A DNA stretch of 64,000 nucleotides from Thecaphora thlaspeos (taxonomy: Eukaryota; Basidiomycota; Ustilaginomycetes; Urocystidales; Glomosporiaceae). This document shows, piece after piece, positions 55,539-64,000 of this stretch (within the stretch, counting starts at the first letter, position 1; the number at the start of each line of letters is the position of its first letter). The notes under the pieces were generated by a model that worked only from the letters and a program-made list of their open reading frames with translations, did no database searches and had not been told where the DNA came from. The position numbers were made by a program, and so were the translations under genes. Where the stretch lies: assembly GCA_900291925.1 (NCBI GenBank), contig UWYS01000013.1, positions 62,001 to 126,000 on the forward strand. The letters run 5' to 3'.

Positions 55539-57675
55539 CGTCAACGTCGGTCTCGGAGCCAGGCCGATCGGGCAGATGGCCGAGAGAGAGGCGGGGGACG
55601 AGGGCGGAGACAGGAAAGGAGTGGGCGGGGAACGACAGGAGGCTGTGCTCGGGGGACAAAGAAGTCGGATCACAGCCGGGTGATAGAGTCGAGGAGGCAG
55701 AGGGAGCGAGGTGGGGAGAGATGGTGGTGGGGCGGTCCAGAAGACCTCGACCCTTGCGCTTGCGTGCTTGCGTGCCGCCAAGCGCGCGAGGGAGGGCCGC
55801 CCAGAAAATCGCGGCGGGCAGCACGCCGGCTGCCTCGACCGTCGCGTCGCGCCAAGGGACGCGTCGCGTACAGTGGCCTTCTGGGCCCCTCTCGCCTCTG
55901 GAGGTGTTGGTCTGTCGGTCCGCGCAACGAGGCTTCCGAGCCATGCAAGGTCAGAAGATCCCATTATCGACGCCATCATCGTCGTCCAAGACCATCGCGC
56001 TGACCCCCTATCTATTGAGGCCGATTCATACGCTGCCATGCTGACGCCCACCCCCCGCCGCCGACGACGACGTCGACAATATGCAAGGAGGGCCTCTTGG
56101 AAACTCGCCTAGACTCAAAGCAGGGAGGTACCGACGTCCGTTGCGCCGACGGAAGAGCAAGCACCCACGACTGTAGCATGGCGGGTGAGCGCAACAGGGG
56201 AAGAGACTCCTTGAGCTCCCCATCAGCCCTCTACCCGAGGAGGTATGAATGGGCTCGAGCAAGCTGAGAGCGTATCGATACAGATGCGACGGTCTCTGAT
56301 ATGTCAGCAAGCAGGCATGAGGATCCGACCGTCGGACCGCACTCGTCGCCCTGCCTGTATGGTCAGAGAGGAACGAAGCCAAATAAGGCAGGTGCGTCAA
56401 GCCCAGGGCTCCTCTGGTATCGGAGTGCAGCGCAGCGCCGCGCCGATCCGTCGACCAACAGCCACATCTTCGCACCGTCGGATCGCATGATGGCCCATCA
56501 CACTACCTTCGTGCACGAGGCTCTTCACTTATCATGCCTCGCCCGCAATGAGCTTGGACCCTCCCAGCTGGGCACAGATAGATCACATCGGCCTCCCGCT
56601 TTCCTTTCAGACAGATTGACCTTTGAACCAGCAGCAAAGAAGACGATTGATTTGAGGATGCGCTGCCGTGGGGCGGTACGTGTGCGAAAGAGGACCAAGC
56701 TCGACCTTGACGAATAAGGGGATCGCATCGGGCTAAGCTCGTGCAGGCCGAAGCCTCGATGCTTCGCATCCCAGATCGAGGTGGCTGCGCTCGCGGTGAG
56801 CAGGCTAATAAGCTTCAAAGCCGCAGCATAGAGGCAACAGCAACCGTTTGCGGGCGCATATAGAGACATGCGAGGGAAAGGGAGAGGGATGTGTGCGGAT
56901 ATTCGAGGTCGCGAGAATAGGTTGCCCGATCCAACCTGCTGCGCGGCGTCGAAGCGCTTCTGACGTGCGAGAGAATTTTCGTTGAAATCCGAAAATCGAT
57001 CAGCCGCTGCTGGGCTGAGCCCGGCCCGCACCCACATGCCCCCAGGGGCCAGCCAGCACGCAACGGCAGGAGGGGTAGCCAGGCGCAGCCCAGCCAGAGA
57101 GCAAACAAGCCCCGTTGGTCCGCTGCGTCCATCAGCAGGCAGGCCCACGCCCAGGTCGCCGAGCGAGCGACGGCCAGCCCAGCCAGCTCAGCCAGCCCAG
57201 CGCAACCGGCTGACAGGCTCGCCGCCCGCCCGCCAGCCCGCCCGCCGCTCGCTCGCCCCGCCGATCTCTGAAACTTCACCCCCACCCTCCGTTCACCACC
57301 ACTACCACCATCATCTGCCGAATCTCAGCCTTCCCCCACCGCCCCTAGTTCATCGACACCTCATCTCCACCGTCGTGTCGCTTCTCCCTCGTCTTTCGCC
57401 ACGCCACGCCGCAGACGACCTTCTCGTCTCCATCGACACCCTGCAGCTACGTCCAGCTGGTGTCCATCCTGACCAGCGAGAAAAATACACACACCCCATA
57501 CACCCTCAACACATCAACCTCACCACAACCACCATCTTCTTCGGCCGTCGCCGGATCTTGCTCGCTCGATTGTATCGCACACAGCATCGCCTCAGCTACC
57601 TCCTGAGGCCATTCCCTCCATCACACCCCTATTAACCCGTCCTAGCGGCTCCACCTCAACTTCTCTACATCAATC
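55539..57675. other. Long divergent region between SLD2 and CK1, no gene recognised
   Basis: About 2.1 kb. Open frames on both strands are low complexity (Ala/Gly/Pro/Arg) and have no motif. A CAGCC/CCGCC-rich stretch lies at about 57170-57270 and a CT/CA-rich leader at about 57270-57675 before CK1. Probably promoters and 5' UTRs of both genes. Confidence 0.5.
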
Positions 57676-59578
57676 ATGGATCTCCGAGTCGGCGGAAAGT
57701 GAGTCCATTGTCTTCCAGTCGCACCGCCTCAACGCCGCAGACTCTGATGAGCTGTTCAATCGCGCCCCTGTGCGGCTGTTTACTAACCAATGCGCATACA
57801 TCCTCCCCATATCTTCCTCGGCCATGATCCCTCATTCCTCTTTCCTCTTTCCTCTTTCCTCTTTCCTCTCCCGCTCTCTTCTTGCGACCTGCATCTGGCC
57901 CTTTCACCCGCTTCACCTTGCACAGGGTGAGTCTCCCCTTCAGCACCGCATCGCATCGCGATGTTCTGTGTCCCAGGCTACCAAGCCAGGATCATGGCTG
58001 ACGTGTCTCTTCTCTCGCCCGCCTCCTCATCTTTATTATACCGTGTCGCCTCCTTCCCCAAACAGTACCGAATTGGCAAGAAGATCGGTTCCGGCTCGTT
58101 CGGTGACATCTACCTCGGCATCAACATCATCTCGGGCGAAGAGGTCGCCATCAAGCTCGAGTCGATCAAGGCCAAGCATCCGCAGCTCGAGTATGAGGCC
58201 AAGGTCTACAAGACGCTTGCCGGCGGCGTTGGCGTCCCCTTTGTCAGGTGGTACGGACAGGAGTGCGACTACAACGCCATGGTCATCGACCTGCTCGGCC
58301 CCTCGCTCGAGGACCTCTTCAACTTCTGCAACCGGAAGTTTTCGCTCAAGACTGTCCTCCTGCTGGCCGATCAAATGGTGAGTTGGCGACGTGCGGCGGA
58401 CTTGACAGGCATTTCCGGGTCAAGGAATACTGCAGTGGTCCAGACCGACGTCGTTCTTCGTCTAGGGACGGTGAACGTCGACGTTCCTGCATGATTTTGG
58501 GAGCCCAGGCAGCTGACCAATCAGACTCGTTCCTCACCTTCTGTCCTGCACCTTCCGCCCACTGATGTCCGCTTGAACTTCCACTCCTCGCTCAAGATCT
58601 CGCGCATCGAGTACTGTCACTCTCGTAACTTCATCCACCGCGACATCAAGCCCGACAACTTCCTCATGGGCATCGGCAAGCGCGGCAACCAGGTTAACGT
58701 GATCGACTTTGGTCTTGCCAAGAAGTACCGCGACCCCAAGACGCACCTTCACATCCCTTACAGGGAGAATAAGAACCTCACCGGCACGGCGCGGTACACG
58801 TCGATCAACACCCACCTGGGAGTCGGTGAGTCAGCGCGTAGACGCTCGGTCCGCTCACTCTTCCCCTTTCGTCTTCACTCGTGACGTGCATCATCCCGTG
58901 ACCGCCGAGAGGACGAGCTGCTGACCGCGTGCTCGACACGCTCACCTTCGAACTCCTCAACCTCGACCACGACGCCACCTCACCTTCCTGGCAGAACAAT
59001 CGCGACGCGATGATCTCGAGTCGCTCGGATACGTGCTGATGTACTTCCTGCGAGGCTCGCTACCCTGGCAGGGACTCAAGGCCGCCACCAAGAAGCAGAA
59101 GTACGACCGGATCATGGAGAAGAAGATGACGACGCCGACTGAGCTGCTCTGCCGTGGCTTCCCCTCGGAGATGGCGCTCTACCTCAACTGCTGCCGATCG
59201 CTCCGCTTTGACGACAAGCCCGACTACAGCTATCTCCGCAAGCTCTTCCGCGACCTCTTTGTTCGCGAGGGCTTCCAGTACGACTACGTCTTCGACTGGA
59301 GCATCCAACAGCGCGAAGACGGCAACCCGCGCGGCGATGCGATGCCGATGAAGCAGGGCGCCACCCAGCTGCCGCGACGGAAGGTGCTGCCGCAAGAGGG
59401 CGACGAGGGCGTCAACCCGGGCATGGACACCACTCGGGCCGCCCACGGCACCGCGAGGGCCAACGAGAAGGCCTATCTGGCCCAGCAGCAACAGCAGCAG
59501 CAGCAGGCGATGGCCGCTTCGGCCTCGCAGCCGCTCCGCCGCGAGGAGCCGCCGCGCGGCGGCAACCAGTACTACTGA
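57676..59578 (+). CDS. HRR25: Casein kinase 1 delta/epsilon type (Hrr25/Hhp1)
   Basis: Serine/threonine kinase acting in DNA repair, vesicle traffic, ribosome maturation and meiosis. The exons I infer are 57676-57698, a single base at 57926, 58066-58377, 58597-58825 and 58995-59578. The product is 382 residues. N terminus MDLRVGGK, then [18 protein letters not shown] (Gly loop), Lys in [23 protein letters not shown], and the CK1 signature [22 protein letters not shown], split by the last intron. The tail has a Gln8 run (CAG/CAA repeat, about 59487-59510) and ends GGNQYY. Canonical splice sites can give the universal GGKYRIG sequence only through the one-base exon; otherwise one base is missing. 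The frame before 58066 is open from an ATG at 57961, so an alternative N terminus is possible. Confidence 0.95.
57926..57926 (+). other. Putative single-nucleotide exon of CK1
   Basis: Exon 1 ends GGAAA with donor GTGAGTCC (phase 2). The next kinase exon starts TACCGA after AACAG and needs a G first to give AAG-TAC (Lys-Tyr). At 57921-57932 the sequence CACAG/G/GTGAGT offers an acceptor, one G, and a perfect donor. The flanking introns would be 227 and 139 nt. Confidence 0.65.
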
Positions 59579-61326
59579 GGCGGTGCATTAGTGCTGCCGC
59601 GGATCGTCGCGAGGAACGTCCTACCACGTTGGTAGATGTCTCCGTCCGCGACCGCGTCTTGATTTGCGTATCCGTCGAGGCCTCGCTCAAGCTTTGACCT
59701 CAGGGTGGCTTGGCAGAGGCCGCGATGGCGTTGCAGGCCAGGACGCGTGCTATTCATGGCGTTTCCACTCTCTTCTATGCGGACAAGAGGGGCGATGCCG
59801 GGAAAATCAAATTTAGGGACGGGCGAGTGAGCGATACAGGTCCTCTCTCTTCTCTCTGCTTCCTAGGCGTCGCTTTCACTCTCGGTCTCGTCACTCCGAC
59901 GGCGAGGCGAAGGGCTCTCTTTTGATACTTTACATAAAGGTTTTAGGCACGGGTGGTCGATCAGCTGCATAATCCTGGTTTTGGTGAGATGGGAACAATT
60001 CCTCGCGGTACAAAGCGAGAGGGCTTCGGTGGAAAACATCAACGGAGCCCTCTGACCGGATTCGTGCAGCAGCAACACCGACACCAGCACAACAACGACT
60101 CCTATACGACGGCAAGCCACCGACAACGCTTCTTTCCTCTCTTTCCCGTCCCCGCTCCTCGCCTTTTCCGGTAGCCTTACCCTGTGTCCCTGCGTCGCGA
60201 GGCGCAGTGCAGCGGCCTTTTACACCGGAGACGTCTAAGATGAAAAAGCGCGTCCGGCTTGCCTGCATCCGATCCTGCAAAACACACACACACGCGTTCT
60301 CCAATAGGATCGACACCCAGCCACCATCGTCCCAACGCCGACCATCTTCTTATCCCCTTTTCGTTATCTCTCTTTCTCTGGACCGTTCAAGAAGTCAGCA
60401 AGCAAGGAAGCAGGCCTTACAACCACGGCGACCGCTTTCGCCTCGTTTTCCATTCAGGCCTCTGCCGGTCCCTGTCTCGGACACGGAGGCTCGCTTGTTC
60501 GCTTACCGCCCGCGTCGGCGACCGAGAGCAGTCTTCACGTTGTGACAGTCATGGTCCATCTACCCTTGCCCGCTCCCTCTCCCTTGCGAAGCACCTCGCG
60601 TGGCTCTCTCAAGGATCTTTCGGCGGCGTTGCCGGGCGAGCAAATGTTGTCGCTCCCCGCCGACGTCATCACCTTCGCCGGCCGGGGCCACCTAGGCCGG
60701 CTCGGATGCCTGCCTGCCTGGTGGGCTGGTCGCCGCCGATGGTTCGTCTCTTCGCGGGACAGCTCCCGTCGCACTGCGGCCTGACGAAGAACATACGCAC
60801 GCCCGACCACGTGGCTCCTCTGCTGGGTATGCTCTGATTGAACCTTTCGTCCTCGACTGTCTCTACTCGGCACAATAATATCGCTTCAATTCAACTCGGC
60901 CCGTACTCTTCCTCTCTTCCTTCCGCATCTCTTCCCCTAACGATCACCTCCTTCCCAAGTCTACATGTCTCTCTCGGTCCCGTACTATTCCAGCTCCCTC
61001 TCCCTCCTGATTACCGAGATGTGACTAGGCTCGCCACTTTCCCCCATCAATTCCGTGCCCAAGACTCACATTCCATCCCACTGAATTCATCTGTCCGTCA
61101 CCCTGTTGCAGTCCACGCATCTCAGCTGTCGCAGCTGGCCTTGGCAAATATGACTTTTGGTCCGTCCTCGATGCCGGCCGTGCAGAGAGATCAATGTGTG
61201 AGACAGCATCGCAGACGCACGCTCGCTCGTTTGTGTGAAAGGCGGTTTTACGCTTATATTCAAAAAGACGCTCTCCTCTCTACCTCCACCCCCCCTCCGT
61301 CACTCCCTTCCGTCCTCTGATCTGTG
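59579..61326. other. Convergent intergenic region CK1 / RPN5, no gene recognised
   Basis: About 1.75 kb between two 3' ends, unusually long for convergent genes. The stretch 60840-61110 is pyrimidine-rich on the plus strand, like fungal promoters and leaders, and a 160-codon open frame (60838-61320) follows, but it starts with TTG and has no motif. A non-coding RNA is possible. Confidence 0.4.
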
Positions 61327-63218
61327 CTACTCCAGAGCCTTATTGCTAATACCAGCCCTATGAACCGCCCATTCCTTTTCGACGAGATGCGTCACCTTTT
61401 CGACGGTGGACATAAGTTTCTGCAAATCGTTACTCCAAGCATTGAGGATATCTGCGTTGGAGCGTTTCGACTCAAAGTTAATCACTCCGGCAGGACGGTC
61501 CATCTTGGCGTAAACGGTTCCGGAGGATACGAGAGAGGCTAGGGAACTTTCCGAACTTTCCGGAGATAGATCGAGAAGTTGCGCAAGGCGAGAAAGTCGG
61601 ATCCTCGTATAGTATTGAGAGATTACGCGGATGTTCTGTTGTTGTCGTGAGGGAAGAAGAAAGGAGGGAGGGATGGGCGAGCAAGGTGGAAGTGTGAGCT
61701 CAAGGACTGAGTTAGGACTGCGAGAAAGGGGGACAAAGCAAGGAGACGAGAAGGGGACGTACGTGTTCGACTACACGCTTGTGCAGCTCTTCCCAGCGGT
61801 GGTCGCCGTCCGTGCATGGGGCAAAGGTAGCGGTGGAGCGCAGCATCGGTCCGTACAGCGTCTCGATGCCGGGCCAGCGCATCAGCTCGGGTGTGGTGAA
61901 GCACTTTAGCAGGTTCCTGTAGCGGACGTGGCGCACGCAAGGGGTATCAAAGAGAACAAGAGGGATCTTCAGTCCGAGCGCTCCCACTTTGTCAGAAGAG
62001 GCAGTGGAAGAGGACGCGCGCGACTCACTTGTGCTCGGGGACGGCGTCGAGCCCCTCTGTCGCCTCTACGCGGGCCATGAGGTCGCTCTGCTCGTTGTTG
62101 TACGGGCTGAGCGCGAGGAAGACGACGACGTTTCGCAGCGCCTCGGCCGCCTTTGACGCGTCGGCCTTGATGGAGGGCGTGTCGTGGATCTCTCGGTAGT
62201 ACTTGCACGTGTCGAGGAACTTGTTGGCGTGGAGCGAGTGTCGGATCATGAATTCGTAGAAGCGCAACTTGAGGTCCTGCTGCTTGTCGCTAGCAAAGAA
62301 CTTGGGATTGATCTTCTTTGCGACGATGGCGAGGCGGGCGTAGTCGGCGCGCTCGAGGTTGAGGCGCATCTGCTCGAGGATAAATTCGACCTTCTCGCGT
62401 CGGTCCATGCTGCCAAACGTCTCGACGGCGAGCTCCTGGAGCGTCTCTGCGGCGTCGTTCACCTTGCCCTCGGCGTAGAGCATCTGCGAGAGGATGAGGG
62501 TGACGCGCGCCCGCTCCACCTCGACAAAGATCTTGCCCTCGGTCACGGTGCGCAACGTCTGGACAATCTTTCGGCGCGTCGCCTCGTCGACGCCTGTGTC
62601 GCCGATGCGCTTGGCCGAGTCGATGAGCTCGGTGATCTTTTCGTTTTCCTTGCCCTGCTTTTCCCGCTCGCGCTTCTCGGAAGCCTCCTCTTTCTTGTCG
62701 GCGCCCTCGTTCTTGGGCTTGGCCTTGTCCTTTTCCTTGCTGGCGGCGTCTTTGTCCTTGCTGCCGGCCTTTTGCGTTTCCTTTTGCTTTTCCGCGTCTG
62801 CAGCGTCGTTCATATCTTGGTCCTCGACGAGTGCCGCCTCTCGGGCGATGCTAGCCCTCTCCTCTAGCGGGTCTGTGGGCTTGTGGAGGAAGAGCATGAC
62901 GAGCTGTACCATTTTTGTGATTGCCTGTTTGAGCTGACCGTGCTTCTTGGAGAGGGATGTGACGGTGTCTGCGAGGAGCTGCCAGTCTGTGTTTGTGGGT
63001 GCGGGGGTGGTGCGGATGAGGAGGACGGCGAGGAGGAGGAGGCGGGTGGTGCTTGCTAGGTCTGCGGCATTGCGAGACTTTTTCTCGAGGACGAAGACGG
63101 CATCGAGGGCCTGCTGGAGCTGACCTGCGCTTGCGGTGTGCTGGACATGTGGGATGAGCTGGTCGACCTGGTGGGTGTAGTCGGCCTCTTGCTTCTTTTC
63201 CACTTGGCCACTGCTCAT
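61327..63218 (-). CDS. RPN5: 26S proteasome lid subunit Rpn5 (PSMD12)
   Basis: PCI-domain subunit of the 19S regulatory particle lid, a scaffold for the deubiquitinase Rpn11. Exons are 63218-62029, 61916-61763 and 61635-61327; introns 62028-61917 (GTGAGT to TACAG) and 61762-61636 (GTACGT to AACAG). The product is 550 residues, against about 450 in yeast and man. The excess is mostly a Lys/Glu/Asp-rich insert at about residues 139-193. Family blocks include FVEVERARVTLILSQMLY, YYREIHDTPSI, NLLKCFTTPELMRW across junction 1, RWEELHKRVVEH, and the PCI end IRVISQYYTRIRLSRLAQLL, then AKMDRPAGVINF. The C-terminal helix is present (WSNDLQKLMSTVEKVTHLVEKE). Divergent from ELP4. Confidence 0.95.
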
Positions 63219-63621
63219 GATGGGCGATCTGGAGTGACTATGCGAGTGGAGGAGGCGCGGGCGACGTGCAGGGATGGGGAGGTGCAGGCGCCTGTTGATG
63301 AGCGTACGTGGGATGTGGTGTGGGCGTGGTAGGATGTTTTTGGGGTAGGCGAGGGGAGCTGGGGCAGAGAGGCAAGGGAGGGTGGTAGCAGCCGGCCAAG
63401 TGGAGTGTGTGCGTGGCTCCTGCGCTCTGGCCCGCACGCGGTCCGATCACCGGAGGCGAGGCTTGCTTATGTGATCCTGACACACTTGCTCCACCTCCAC
63501 GCAATCAGACTGCCACAGGCAGCGCTGCTTGTTCTTCCCCAAAAAAAGTGGCCGCCTTCGCACGCGCCACGCAACCTTGTCCCTCTTCTTCCCTTCTCAT
63601 CCCATCTCGTCCGCCGTCACC
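63219..63621. promoter_or_regulatory. Divergent promoter, RPN5 / ELP4
   Basis: About 400 bp between starts; CCACC/CCTC-rich on the minus strand near RPN5 and CT-rich near ELP4. The RPN5 frame is open here but without family sequence. Confidence 0.5.
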
Positions 63622-64000
63622 ATGTCGTCGTCCTTCAAACGGCGCGGCACAGCAGCCGCCACCCCAGCCCAATGGCCATCAGGCGTCCGCCCTTCCTCCT
63701 TTTCCTCGCCCGTCCCTCTCATCTCCTCCGGCGTGCCAGCGCTAGACGACATCCTATCCGGCGGCGGCCTCCCCTCGGGTTCCCTCTTCGCCATCCTCCC
63801 AACAACCGGGACCGCTGCACTCTCCCCATCCCAGATCGGCGCATCAGCCACATCGCCAGCTGCACAGGCACAGAGCGACCACATCTCATGCGCAGCAGCA
63901 GAACCTTACGCCCAGCTCCTCCTCGCCTATGCCGTCGCGCAGGGGATTGCTGCAAAACACCGTGGCATCGCTCTGGGAGAGCATGTAGAAGCATTCACCC
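63622..64000 (+). CDS. ELP4: Elongator complex subunit Elp4 (5' part, cut by window end)
   Basis: Subunit of the Elp456 ring of Elongator, needed for wobble-uridine modification of tRNA. The open frame begins MSSSFKRRGTAAATPA and runs off the window after about 126 residues, with no intron seen. It shows SGVRPSSFSSPVPLISSGVP then ALDDILSGGGLPSGSLFAIL, the typical Elp4 start of the RecA-like fold with a degenerate P loop, followed by YAQLLLAYAVAQGIAAKHRG, the helix after it. An insert of about 40 residues (TGTAALSPSQIGASATSPAA) lies between them. The 3' part is outside the window, so length and introns are unknown. Confidence 0.88.
   Translation, partial: MSSSFKRRGTAAATPAQWPSGVRPSSFSSPVPLISSGVPALDDILSGGGLPSGSLFAILPTTGTAALSPSQIGASATSPAAQAQSDHISCAAAEPYAQLLLAYAVAQGIAAKHRGIALGEHVEAFT

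Noticed and set aside
56525..57285. Minus-strand frames between SLD2 and CK1
   Set aside because: Ala/Gly/Arg low complexity from a CAGCC/CCGCC-rich stretch; no motif.
57961..58494. CK1 starting at the ATG at 57961 as the main product
   Set aside because: It would replace the universal MDLRVGGK start with an unrelated sequence, and its 3' end reads into the next intron; kept only as a possible minor isoform.

Overview
The window looks like nuclear DNA of a basidiomycete fungus, most probably Ustilaginomycotina; no species is assigned. The evidence is high G+C with G/C-biased third codon positions, GT-AG introns mostly of 100-230 nt, very long intron-poor genes (RSE1 and SLD2 have no intron in the coding frame, RRP5 has one) next to small intron-rich genes, and a strictly eukaryotic gene set. 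No transposon, virus, CRISPR array or operon was seen.

Layout, left to right ((-) or (+) is the strand). 0-7.5 kb: a broken aldo/keto reductase (-) and a giant LRR-DH-PH RhoGEF (-). 7.5-10.4 kb: repeat-rich non-coding DNA with a strong palindrome. 10.4-15.7 kb: a SepH/Cdc7-type septation kinase (-). 16.8-25.2 kb: a small mitochondrial membrane protein (+), a four-TM protein (+), complex I 51-kDa subunit (+), a Nop6-like RRM protein (-) and TIM8 (+). 25.4-31 kb: a Cys-rich secreted protein (-), AIP1 (+), an intron-containing tRNA-Gln(CTG) (+) and SDHAF1/SDH6 (-). 31-42 kb: an Atos/FAM214-like protein (-), a PalI/Rim9-type membrane protein (-) and RSE1/SF3B3 (-). 42-52.6 kb: TOM5 (+), RRP5 (-), a DHA2-type MFS transporter (+) and APC10/DOC1 (+). 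52.6-64 kb: SLD2 (-), casein kinase 1 (+), RPN5 (-) and the 5' part of ELP4 (+, cut by the window edge).

The genes are housekeeping genes and do not form one pathway. Themes are mitochondria (NUO51, TIM8, TOM5, SDHAF1, the 147-residue protein), cell cycle and cytokinesis (SepH-like kinase, APC10, SLD2, CK1, RhoGEF, AIP1), and RNA or ribosome biogenesis (RSE1, RRP5, Nop6-like, ELP4, tRNA). Gene models were joined by hand from splice sites and reading phase; each stated junction keeps the frame and restores family-typical sequence.

The most striking point is casein kinase 1. Its invariant [11 protein letters not shown] start can only be rebuilt with canonical splice sites if a single-nucleotide exon (position 57926) lies between two introns. 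Other points are very small first coding exons in at least six genes, a multiply disrupted AKR gene, an in-frame TAG followed by about 97 coding-like codons in the FAM214-like gene, an acidic repeat inside the APC10 DOC domain, and a near-perfect palindrome at 9.56 kb.
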